Below, piece by piece: positions 45,167-55,664 of a stretch of 64,000 bases of DNA. A program made the translations under genes and the position numbers. The DNA comes from Pictodentalium vernedei (lineage: Eukaryota; Mollusca; Scaphopoda; Dentaliida; Dentaliidae): positions 378,244,718 to 378,308,717 of the forward strand of contig CM062290.1 in NCBI GenBank assembly GCA_031216915.1, in the 5' to 3' direction. Under the pieces are notes generated by a model. That model did no database searches. It saw nothing but the letters and a program-made list of their open reading frames with translations, and was not told where the DNA came from. Within the stretch, counting starts at the first letter, position 1. Every line of letters starts with the position of its first letter.

Positions 45167-45704
45167 CAACCCTCATTGTCATTGCCACACGTAAAATACA
45201 ATAAAAACAAATAATCGGGAGTTACTCAATTACAGTTCTCGGAAAGTAAAGTCTTGGGACTAGTGCATTTCAAACGGAAAAAGGCACGAGCAGCTACTCT
45301 TACCCCCCCCCCCCCCCCCAGCCTCAGGACAAGGGCAGATGTCCCATGCTTCCGGTGCCCATGGTTCGTATTGTTTATTAATTTATTGAACAGTATTCAA
45401 TTTCTTCATCGAGAAAACACAGATAGTATCGCCTCATTGGAACCAGGTCGTCGAACTCGTCCCAGTCAAAAGTTATCGGCTTTTCAAGTTGCCTTAAATA
45501 CAGAAAAAGTAACTGAATTTGTTTTGCAAATTCTGTGTATTACATCAGGTGGCTTTCTCTTATACGGCATACGAATTCATACATAACTGCTATAAACAAG
45601 AATGGTATTCACATTTTGTTATTTTTTTTTCGTTTTCAACTCATACAGAACAAGTCAACCCTGTTTGTTCCAGGTCGTGGTTTGGAATATAAAAAGAATC
45701 TGGA

Positions 45705-46060
45705 TTTACCATTTACAAAACGTAACGGCAATAACAGGTCAACACTATAAACAAAATCACCATTCAAGTTTCATTATTTTTAAATTTTCGCTCCCAATAT
45801 AGGTTACTATACTAAATTGGAAAGACCTCGTCGAGCTCGTTCCAGTGATGATGTAATAAGCTATGTTTGGGGTAAACTCTAAAATCAGCTGGATTGAAAG
45901 TCACCCCAAAGCAACTGGGTTGAGTGAATATGAACCCTCTTAAACCCTCTTGGGTTCATATTCACTCAACCCAGTTGATTTGGGTTGATTTTTAATCCGC
46001 CTCATTTTAGAGTGTAACAAAAAATGTTTTTTTAAATATTCAAGAATTCTGGGGGGAATT
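45705..46060. mobile_element. Degenerate TTAA-A MITE with a nested hairpin element
   Basis: A-type pieces: aaaacgtaacggcaata, cctcgtcgagctcgttccag, ttcaagaatt. Nested at about 45872-46014 is another element with actctaaaat...attttagagt ends and a palindrome gggttcatattcactcaaccc. Confidence 0.55.
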
Positions 46061-46264
46061 TTTGGAGTGTGGTCATCTGTCATGTGGGGGATGAGGCTTA
46101 ATCGGAGGAAAACTTCCAATGTCAGGTGAAACATGTGTTGGATGAAGTGAATATAAGTAAGCGTTTCATATCAGAGAAATTTATTCTATTTTCAAACTCG
46201 CCACAGAGAAATCTCATTAACGTTATTGTAAAAGAGTGATATTATAAGTTACAGGGCGTTTAGT

Positions 46265-46382
46265 TGGCAGATACTATAAGTTACAGGACGTTCAGGTGGC
46301 GGATACGGTATCATATGAGGCGAGGTGAAAACAATATTGGACGAGGCGGTACACCGTATCCGCCACCTGAACGTCCTGTAAC
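46265..46382. repeat. Long inverted repeat
   Basis: Arms gttacaggacgttcaggtgg...cggatacggt pair exactly over about 32 bp with the right side around a 50-bp loop. Confidence 0.85.
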
Positions 46383-46600
46383 GTATTTATTATGCCAGCG
46401 AAAACAAAATAACAATCAAATTTGAACGCCGGCACATTTTCAAAACTGGTGCAAAACGCTATGTAAGTTGTAACAAACGTGCACAGTTGTCTCCCTGTTT
46501 GTGTATAATTTCCTTGACAACACAGACAACAGCGATAGACGCTTTTCTTCGTACTGTCACTTTGTCTTGAGTGTGAGGGTAATTTTAATATATTTTTCAG

Positions 46601-46717
46601 CGTCTTGTAAGAACACATGGAGTACAAGTAGATGTCAAAGTTTAATGAATAGAAGATGGTGTTCCAAAAGCAAAACGGTTAGAAAATATTGTAAACTCAC
46701 TTGCAATAACTGTCAAG
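46601..46717 (+). CDS. Astacin gene, first ShKT exon
   Basis: AG at 46599-46600, GTATGT at 46718; phase 1 at both ends. It encodes a complete ShKT domain with six Cys (ASCKNTWSTSRC, RRWCSK, KYCKLTCNNC). Symmetric phase-1 exons allow such modules to be duplicated or shuffled. Confidence 0.92.
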
Positions 46718-46885
46718 GTATGTATTATACTTAATACACTCTCGTTCGTTCTTTAAGGGAGCTAGCAAATGCTAACAAAATAATTTTTCGAATATTTCTC
46801 CACAAGTATCACCTGTCGGGACAACCCATCTCCATATAACTGGATTACTAGGACGGTCATTGGTCACATATAGATAGAGGATATC

Positions 46886-46995
46886 TAGTGTTTTTAGTGG
46901 ATAGCAAAAATTATCTCACGAGCGACCGAGACAAATGTTTATTTTGGTCAAGAATGAGATCATTTTCGGTATCCACTGAAAAAACACTAGAATTC
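46886..46995. repeat. Imperfect hairpin repeat with a partial second copy
   Basis: ctagtgtttttagtggatagc pairs with cggtatccactgaaaaaacactag; the right arm recurs at 47215-47240. Confidence 0.6.
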
Positions 46996-47240
46996 TTTTT
47001 ATTATACACTTTTTATAGGTATTTGATCATTCCTATCGATAATTCCACTCGTTTCAACACTGAATTGATGCATGAAAGTAAACAGCTTATCGCTGCCTAT
47101 AACAGTCCGGCCTCCGTAGCGCATTGATACGCGGAAGTGATTTGATCGATACTCGGAACAGTTAGAGTCTTGCGATCTGATTCGGCTGGCGGGTTGAATT
47201 ATTACTGAAAATGATCGGTATCCACTCAAAACACTAGAGG

Positions 47241-49019
47241 TTCTTTTCATTATACGTTTTGTTGAACAAACTGAACATTCCCAGTGATAATTTGACCAAT
47301 ATTCACCTTAAAGTGATGCTTTGAGAACCGCCATTTTGATTTTTACCGTGAAATTGAAAATGTCTGTTCCTTCACACTGGGGGATACGATTTCTATCTTT
47401 CCACAACTTTTTCGATAATCTATCGTTTAGCGTATAATAAAAAAGTGTCTCTACCGCTGCCATATTGGGGGACGCGGCGTAAGTTGCTATAAATAAACAA
47501 CGATGAACGACAAAAAAAATCTAATTTCTCTCCGCCTCGCAATCACCGATCGCTTTTTGAAGAATATACTTTGATGACTGAGAAACAGGAATATGCTGAC
47601 GATGTAAACAATACAAATTGAATATTTGCAACATCTTTTATTTATTATTCACAAAAAGACAAGTGCCGAGCTTGGAAAGTTGAACTGTGTTATTAGTTTT
47701 CGTGCAGGGTAAACGCCAGGACGTTTGATGACGTGAAAGCTATTACGCTGTAGCGTAACAGCTTTCACGTCACCAAACGTCATGACTTGGGAGGAGACAC
47801 TGCGTTGATTGACTTGACGCTATCTTGGGGAGGGGGTACTTTTCTTGGCGATGTTTCTCACTGACATTCCAGCAATCCAGTTATTTTGAGATCAGTGATC
47901 AGGGCTTCGTAACTGGAAACTTTATTAGCCGGGTTGTGTGTTTCGTGATCCATTTCGATATCTTTTATTTGGTTTGAATCATGCCATATATAGAATTCTC
48001 AGCTCGTCTTCGGTTGAAGGCGACTTTTTGAAATAAATTCGTCTAGTAATTAGGCTTGGACACAGCCAACGGCTCAGTTCACCTCAGCTGAACACGTTTT
48101 ATAACAAGCTCTTAGGCCGCCAGTCTAACGTTCACAGGAATTCGACGCTGTTATGGGCCGTTTGTTTAGTCACATTTTATGGCACTTTGCGCGCCGACGA
48201 CCATTGATGTTATGTGATGTGCCTTTACTAACAAAAATACACAAGTATTCTTTCCTGCCCTAATTACAGATATTCCAGCCGATAAGTTTTTAATTCCTCT
48301 GGAAAACATCATAATCTTAATTTAAGTTTAGATCTTCGCGGCTTAAACATAAGTTTATGGCTGTGGTGAGGCTTCATTTCTGATTGTATCGTAATCAAAA
48401 TATCCATTATATCAAGTGTCGATTGGGCAACATTTCTAGCTTTGATTCGCAGAAAATAAATCTTCATGAAACTTCTCAGATTCAATCGTACAGAATATAT
48501 CAGTGCCGCACCGGTTCGCTTTTCCAGTCAACTGAAATATCCTAGATGAGTGAATCTAAACATAGGCGATGACCTATTTGAGGGCTAGACTGGCTCCAAA
48601 CCGTAACAGCGACGAATGTCTGACAGAATTAGACTGGTGATCCAAGCGTTTGGTTTTGTAAGTTTTACCGTAAACTGAAGACTCGTTTGAGATCCACTAT
48701 TAACTGCTCAAAATCATAAGAATCTATTGTTTTTTTAATACTGTACTTATATCGCCCCCTAATTTAGACTGATTGGATGTAAATTAATTGGGTGAATAGA
48801 AGGGAAATCAATGAACTAGTTTTAAATTCAACTCCTATTCCATCCAAACTGAGTCGCGCCGTCCTGGTTTGAAGTATATAAATACTTGCCACCCATTATG
48901 CGAGAAAGATTGTATTATTATAGTGCTCCAGAAAAACGTATTTTCCGAGATGCGGATTTACCCAAGTGCCAAGCCGATCCTTCAAATCTGAAGGCCTGCC
49001 AAATACATCCAAGATTAAT
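47241..49019. other. Intron sequence, one palindrome
   Basis: Apart from the inverted repeat at 47716-47788 (gacgtttgatgacgtgaaagct and complement around gctgtagc), nothing is recognised. The 62-codon ORF from 48886 has no homology I know. Confidence 0.5.
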
Positions 49020-49303
49020 TTGTGCAGAGCGCAAGCTTACAAAGGTAGGATCAACACAATACACAAATACATGATTTGAAAGGGTGTGTGTCATCCACTA
49101 ATTCCCCCATGGTTGAGGCACCCCCTTTTCAAATCATGTATTTTGTCCCTATCCCTCACAACTTTCACGAAGAAAAATTACCGACAGAAATCTATTCCAT
49201 AATGCAGGAGCAAATGTACTAATGTGAAATTATTTCAAGATGCATATAAAGATAGATGGCATTGTTTTCATGATCCTACCTTTTCACGCTTGTGCTCTGC
49301 ACA
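49020..49303. mobile_element. Foldback MITE
   Basis: 33-bp terminal inverted repeats (tgtgcagagcgcaagc...ggtaggatca and complement, about three mismatches), with a smaller inner inverted repeat catgatttgaaa/tttcaaatcatg. 284 bp, no ORF. Confidence 0.7.
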
Positions 49304-49539
49304 TGTTTTTGTTTACTTTGTTTACTGAGCAAAATCGAGAGAGAAATGCAGTATGAACGTGTGTTCGTTTACCACGCAGGCTACACTCGAAGACATAATA
49401 GGTCTTAAATTTTTTTTCCTAACGTCAATGCAATCTATTGACTTTATCGGGATGTTTCTAATGAGGCATATGAGTAAATTACGTCAAAAATAGAACACCA
49501 CGCATTTTTAATGTCGAATAGAAAAAAGAATATGTATTG

Positions 49540-49788
49540 TTAACCATTTACCTAACATGAAAAGCAGACGACACTTGCAAACAAAATTCTTGAATAACTA
49601 ATATTTTTCATTTTTGTCTCAAAAACAAAGGTTATGAGTCTCATTGGAACGAGCTCAACGAGCTCGTTCCAATGAGGGTCATAACCTATATTTTTTAGAT
49701 AAAAAATGAAAAAAATAATTAAAATTAATTGGCGATTTTTGAGAATAGCGCTGGCCGGTTTTGGTCGTTACGCTGGGTAAAGGGTTAA
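49540..49788. mobile_element. TTAA-A hairpin MITE
   Basis: TTAA at 49540-49543 and 49785-49788. It lies just left of the duplicated segment. Confidence 0.88.
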
Positions 49789-50106
49789 AGTGGAACAAAA
49801 TGTGTCCTTTTAATCGTAAAAGCATTGATTGTTGACACTATTAACAAAATAAATGGTAGATTTTTTCACTTTATTATAACCCTTCTATTTTCATTCGTTT
49901 CCACTCGATCGGCTAAAGTTCTTTTTCGTTGAATAATATCAATCGCAATGCAGAATGTGTGCGAATTAAATTAAAACACCTGCACAAATGTTGTACTCAT
50001 TTTAAACTAGGCACAAAAAGGCGAAAAATATTTTGATTTTGTTTAATATTGTACGCGGTCGTGAGCATACAAGCCTTTTCTATTCAAAGAGTTTCTTAAC
50101 CATTCT

Positions 50107-50318
50107 TTAACCCTTTGAACACGAAAGACAACTTTTTCTATCCAGGATCCCGACACGACCTGAATTCAAAAAGTAGACAGTTACTTAGTGAAGTTATATC
50201 GTAGACCAATCAAGATGGTGAGAAATATTGATTGGTCTCCGTCAAGTTACAAATGTATACTCTACTAGTTGAGGCTCCGAACGGGCACGGAGTGTACCAT
50301 CATTGTTGAAAGGAATAA
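50107..50318. mobile_element. TTAA-C hairpin MITE, duplicate of 684-907
   Basis: TTAA at 50107-50110, CCCTTTGAAC end, shortened central hairpin. Confidence 0.65.
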
Positions 50319-50440
50319 CTAGCAAATAAAACTGCTTGTTTATGAAACGTCCTTCCGATGATCTTTTACAATGATAAAAGAGAATAAAGATGAATTTTAT
50401 AGCAATTATAAAAACAGTTGTTTATGTTCTGTCTCTACAG

Positions 50441-50556
50441 CTCCAGAAACCTGCACCGACAGATGGTCCCAGCGAAAATGCAGCGTTTGGTGGCGATATT
50501 GCAGGACATCGAAAAATATGAAGTTGAATTGCAAGCAAACATGTGGCCTGTGTTAA
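50441..50556 (+). CDS. Astacin gene, last ShKT exon
   Basis: AG at 50439-50440, phase 1 entry, stop TAA at 50554-50556. Six Cys in ShKT spacing (APETCTDRW, RKCSVWWRYC, NCKQTCGLC). It gives the protein a second ShKT domain at the extreme C-terminus. An ATTAAA at 50658-50663 is a candidate poly(A) signal shared with the left arm. That this exon, and not a further one, ends the gene is inference from the shared stop in both arms. Confidence 0.88.
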
Positions 50557-50860
50557 AAATGTTCATCATTTCAGATCATAGAACAAAACCAACCATTGTC
50601 AACAAAGTATTTCTCTCACGATGATGAAAAAACACCCTTTCAAACGTAAACATTCACATTAAATGCTTTCAATATCAATGTACGGTTGACGTTGTGTTCT
50701 TTCTTTATTTATACCCGGATAATGCAGATAGACTGCTAGCTACGAGCGCCAAAAACAGGGGCATAGCTAGTGGGAGAAGGGGACAGTGTGTGCTCTGTCG
50801 ATTATCAGCAAACAAAGAAGCTATAAAATCTGCGGGGAGAATTCTAAAGCTTTATATCGT

Positions 50861-50907
50861 CCCTTGTGTGCTAAAGCATTGCTGATGGCGCCTTGATGCA
50901 CTCAAGG
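50861..50907. repeat. Family G hairpin, shortened
   Basis: cccttgtgtgctaaagcattgc...gcactcaaggg; half of the stem of the left-arm copy at 1549-1634 is deleted. Confidence 0.6.
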
Positions 50908-51026
50908 GGGGATATATACAATCTGTTAATACTGTTGAACACAGCTTTCACAAAATGCTATACATTATTTCTTTTATAAGAAGCCGGTTGTGAATACAAT
51001 CTGTGTCAAATCGAGGATTGATGAGA

Positions 51027-51500
51027 TTAACCCTTTCCCCAATGTAACGACCGAAACCGGCCAGCGCTATTCACAAAATTCACCATTCAATTTGTATTAC
51101 TTTTTCATTTTTTTTGTCACAGAAACATTGCTCATGACCTCTCACTGGAACGAGCTCAACGAGGGGCAATAAGGTACGTTTTTGACGCAAAAAATAAAAA
51201 AGAAATAGTACTTGAAGACTTTTATTTACAAGTGTCATCTGCTTTTCATGTTACCTAACATGAAAACCATACGACACTTGCAAAAAAAATTCTTGAATAA
51301 CTAAATTTTTTCATTTTTTGTCTCAAAAACATAGGTTATGACCCTTCGTTGGAACGAGCTCGACGAGCTCGTTCCAACGAGGGGTCATAACCTATGTTTT
51401 TGAGACAAAAAATGAAAATATTTTGAAAATTAATTGGCGATTTTTGAGAATAGCGCTGGCCGGTTTTGGCCGTTACGTTGGGTAAAGGGTTAAGGGTTAA
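51027..51500. mobile_element. Head-to-head dimer of TTAA-A MITEs
   Basis: TTAA at 51027-51030 and 51490-51493 (or 51497-51500). The first unit has a damaged core, the second an intact one. At the joint (about 51250) the inner ends are fused as cttttcatgtta-cctaacatgaaaa with the TTAACCCTTT ends lost. The left arm has a single gattaaaagcctgg near 2047, the empty site. Confidence 0.85.
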
Positions 51501-51645
51501 AAGCTTGGCTTAGAGCGCCTGGTCCCGAAAGATGCTGAGGATAAACATGTAAATAGTAAAGATGAAGCAAAACCGAACGTGATGGATACAGCGTAACAGT
51601 CGACAAGGAATGTTAATATTTTCGAATAGGCGTTGACATGTAACA

Positions 51646-52350
51646 ATAGAGGATATTCACGAAAATTTGATGAATACCGAAAATATCTCGTGAGTGGCTA
51701 CAAAGAAATATGAGGATCTTCACGAGCGACGCTCTACAAACTCTCCAATTTGTGGCCTTTATTTGCCATTAAGGCGCAAAATTTATGTGCCGAACCGGCG
51801 TCCATACAAAAATTACAACAACCAAACTCCAACCATTGGAATGTGTGAATATCCGCACAAAAAGTAGTCCCGTCTTATTTCTCCCCTAACTTTACGATTT
51901 ACCAAGGCTGGCGAATTGAAATAATCGCAATGTGTTTCGAAGAAATAGAACAATAACAAAAAACACCACTTTCTTATTTTCAATAACAAGACACGTCATT
52001 TTATTTTTTTTTAACTCAATACACTGAAGACGTGTGAAGTTGAACTGAAGAAATTTGAAAGTGATTTCGGCTTTTCGCTGGAAGGTGAATGAGAAAGTCA
52101 AACTTTGAAACCGCTGATTTAATGAATTGATTTAGTCACTGTCACTATCAATTATTCGAATTCGTTTGTATTTGGGACTCTGGAATTCATTACTGATGTG
52201 CTGACTCGTTTAAAGTACATGTGATTCGTCATCCGAACCTACGATGAAATATCGATTTCTAAATATCATTTTGATATTTCGTTTTGCCGACCGACAGGGG
52301 AACATGACTTAATTTTTCAGCGTGAATTGATGCCTGAGCATTAAATAAAT
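51646..52350. other. Copy-specific insert of about 700 bp
   Basis: Present only in this arm, between gacatgtaacaa and cgttatctttttcagtgac. No terminal repeats, target duplication or ORF recognised; a deletion from the left arm is equally possible. Confidence 0.6.
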
Positions 52351-52528
52351 GCCGTTATCTTTTTCAGTGACGCCACAATAAATGCTCCAACCGTCTGACC
52401 TCGGCTAGAAGAAGCGGGTTGTCCTTTGATTTGTTCTTGGGAAATGTCCGGTGGGACAGGACGGTCTCAAAATTAGCATTTTGAGTGTTTTGAGAACTCG
52501 CGATGAAATACGCAACTGGATCCCTGAC

Positions 52529-52767
52529 TTAACCCTTTGAACTCTAGTGGTATCTTCCAGGGCAGTTCAGTGGAAGAACTTGGAAGAGTCCATATTTATT
52601 ATTTGGGGTAGAACTACCAATATTTTTAAAGTGCAGCCTCGGGGCTGCACGTTGAAAATATTGATGGGGCTACCCCACACATTTACTGAACAGCCATCCA
52701 AAATAATGACGTTATGGTGTATCATGTTTCTGTCCGGAAAAGCAGCCGCTAGGGTTCAAAGGGTTAA
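52529..52767. mobile_element. TTAA-C hairpin MITE, duplicate of 2379-2618
   Basis: TTAA at 52529-52532 and 52764-52767; central gtgcagcctcggggctgcac hairpin. Confidence 0.75.
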
Positions 52768-52899
52768 TTTTAACTATACTCTGACTCAGGGCTTAAAATT
52801 CTAACTAATATAATTCTCGCGAAATATTTTCACGCGAATCCATTTAAACCATGATATGAAATCCCCCGTGGGGACCCGGAAGTAAAGCCAATGATTGAG

Positions 52900-53015
52900 G
52901 TGGAAATCCTCTAAAATGTGCAACATGAGGTATAAATGATTGAAAACCCTTGACTTTATATCCATGTTGCGGTCATGATTAGCCATTGTGCATAAGTATG
53001 TGACCTTAAACACCC

Positions 53016-53067
<52 letters not shown>
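52900..53067 (+). mobile_element. SINE-like fragment nested in the hAT-like element
   Basis: tcctctaaaatgtgcaacatg head module, cattgtgcataagtatgtgacc tail module, then about 45 bp of AAATA repeats. Confidence 0.7.
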
Positions 53068-53068
<1 letters not shown>

Positions 53069-53164
53069 GATATGAAATTCTTCAAAAACTAGCTGAATGT
53101 TGCTGGTGAGATCACGAAATAAGTTGTCAAAATCTCCACCCATGATTTACCACATGCTTCACAT

Positions 53165-53240
53165 TTTCGTGAGTTTGGTATCAAATCAAGCCATGGCTGC
53201 TACAGCAGCCATGACTTGATTTGATACCAAACTCAAGAAA
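53165..53240. repeat. TTAA-E type palindrome nested in the hAT-like element
   Basis: gagtttggtatcaaatcaagc...catggctgc and complement; arms of about 35 bp. Confidence 0.8.
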
Positions 53241-53949
53241 TATGAATAGACAGTTTTTCATAATTATATATTTTATGATAACCCAGGTCAGAACTTCATC
53301 ATGAATCAACGACATCATACATAAAGTGAATCCAAGCAGTAAATTGACGCGAATCCACTTGGATTCGCGCCAGTGTAGTTTGCCAGAATCATTACGAGAA
53401 TCGATTCGCGGATTCGCGTGTAATTTTAAGCCCTGCTCTGTGTATCCCAATATGAGGGAATGTCCAGCACGCTCAGTTACTTTTCAAAAGGTGCCTCACT
53501 CTCCCCTGCTATTTTATGCTTCCGATGCTCTTAGCCTATTCAGCATGTGGTCAGAAACATATTTTGGTTTGCTTTTGATTATGGAATGGTGCCACGTGAC
53601 AAACTGTTAAAAGATGCTTAGAGAATCTCGTTGAACTATGTGTCAATGATACAGGCGTACACTTTACATATAAAGATAATGCATGTTAGACACTGTAATA
53701 ACGATTAGGGGGACATGATTTGCATTGCTGTGTGCCCTATGGCATTGAGTGGGAAAAGCACTGTCAGATAGCAATTTGAAGTTTGATTTTGGGAGGCCCG
53801 AGGGAAAAGTGGGAGGTTAATTGGGCACACCTAGGCTCCCTATGGCGCCGCCATTGCGTTGAACTCTGTGTCAAATGACAACACTCCACCAGTTTGTTAT
53901 CATAATGAGTGCAGGTTGAACAACTGAGCTTCGTCTTGGCAGAAATCGC

Positions 53950-54195
53950 GTAACACTTTATTTAACACAAACAAATAACGACACTTGAAAAAAGTTCTCG
54001 AATAATTAAATTATAAATTTTAATTTTTTTACCGAAACATCTGTTATGCTGCCTTATTGCAACAAGCCCAATGGCTCGTTCCAATGAGGAGCCATGAGGT
54101 ATGCTTTTGGGGCTAAAATTGGAAAATAAAATAATTGAATGGCGATTGTATTGAAAAGGACTGGCAGGCTATGATCGTTACGTTAAATAAGAGGT
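53950..54195. mobile_element. Degenerate TTAA-A MITE, duplicate of 3181-3405
   Basis: cgacacttgaaaa, ggctcgttccaatgagg and gatcgttacgtta mark an old family A copy. Confidence 0.6.
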
Positions 54196-54523
54196 AAACA
54201 AATTTATTTTCTGTGACAGAGAAAAGCCTCTATGTCAAAACTGTTTATTTTTAAGGCAGCTCCCACTTCTGTGGCATAGGTCTGGGATAACAAAAAGAAA
54301 TACCAGATACTTTTACTGATTTTATACCGACATTGTGAACGGCTGAACAGAAAATAAGAACAAAAGGCCTAAAAAGTATAAAACATCTTTTTCGCATGCC
54401 TTCCCGCATGGTCCATTTGGCTGCCGCATGTTCTCTTTTTATAAGCAATGCACACTTAAAAAAATAAAATTTAAATGGTTTATATCTGATATTTTACCCA
54501 AGTTAATAAAATTGATAAATTTG

Positions 54524-54586
54524 TCCCTTGAGTGCAACACGGCTTTGCAGTGCTTTAGCATTGCAAAGCCTTGATGCATTCAAGGG
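54524..54586. repeat. Family G hairpin, duplicate of 3735-3796
   Basis: cccttgagtgcaacacggctttgc and its imperfect complement. Confidence 0.7.
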
Positions 54587-55408
54587 GCGAAATACGCCAA
54601 GGCCCAAGATATACTGTAGATTATGAGGCCCAAGACATAAAACAACCCGAGAACATGAGCTTTCGATGGTCACAATATAAAAAATAATACAAAAAGCCGT
54701 CCGCCGACTTGCACATACTTTTACAATAGCATGAGAAACAGAAGATTTACTTTGTGGGGCCTAAAATTCTTTCATTTATGGCAACATTTAAAACTAGAGA
54801 CTGTCTTAAATAGCATATCTTGAATACAACAGCGGGTCAAAACCAGACTAGAGAAATCAAACACTTGGAGACGAGGTGGTGGGGTGGGGCGTAGGGCACT
54901 GCGGGCCCTTTTTCGCACGAAGTGCACTAGTGGAAAAGTTGGAGAATTGTAACTGAGAAACTCTCGATTATTCGTTTCTGACGTATTTTACGGGAACCAA
55001 CGTCAATAGGGGCGGATGTCAGGTATAATGACAAAGAAGGGGAGTGGGGGTATATTTTTCAAAAATATCTCCAGGGGGAAGGGCAGATGGCTACGTCATT
55101 GATGTGGACAGCTCTTTCTGGCGTTGAAATGATCAATCGATTAACCTGTACCGCAACGGTTACAACTTTTTCCGGTTACGATCTTTGCTGTCGTTTAACC
55201 CTTTTCAAAAGTGTGAAATATTTTGGTTTTCCTGAATTCAGCCACACGAAATTCTCAGAAATGACTAATGTAAGCCTTGCATCAAATACTCGGGTCTTAT
55301 CGACAGGCCCGAGTATATTATGCGAGCATTGCAAGTTATATTTAGATAGGCCCAGACATTTTATGTGAGATTTACATTTATTATATGATCTGCCCCTTCT
55401 ACCAGTTA

Positions 55409-55664
55409 TTAACCATTTACCTAACAGGAAAAGCAGACGACACATGCAAAAAAAAAAAAAAATTCTTGAATAACCATTTTTTTTTCATTTTTTGTCTCCG
55501 AAAGATAGGTTATGACCCCTCGTTGGAACGAGCTAAACGAGCTCGTTCCAACGAGGTGCCATAACCTATGTTTTTGAGACAAAAAACGAAAAAATAATGA
55601 AAATTAATTGGCGATTTTTGAGAATAGCGCTGGTCGGTTTGGCCGTTACGCTGGTAAGGGTTAA
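55409..55664. mobile_element. TTAA-A hairpin MITE
   Basis: TTAA at 55409-55412 and 55661-55664. It stands immediately right of the duplicated segment. Confidence 0.88.

Larger units (their letters stand above)
52787..53435. mobile_element. hAT-like non-autonomous element
   Basis: Ends cagggcttaaaatt and aattttaagccctg, perfect 14-bp inverted repeats starting CAGGG as in hAT elements. Flanks ctctgact (52779-52786) and ctctgtgt (53436-53443) fit an 8-bp target duplication with two changes, and the left arm has a single ctctgtgt. Subterminal gcgaatcc motifs recur. A SINE tail and a palindrome are nested inside. Confidence 0.8.
49830..55372 (+). repeat. Segmental duplication, right arm
   Basis: Collinear with 1-4624. 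It is longer because of a MITE dimer (51027-51500), an insert of about 700 bp (51646-52350) and a hAT-like element (52787-53435), none of which are in the left arm. Confidence 0.85.

Noticed and set aside
48886..49074. 62-codon ORF as a gene
   Set aside because: It runs into the inverted repeat of a foldback MITE and resembles no known protein.
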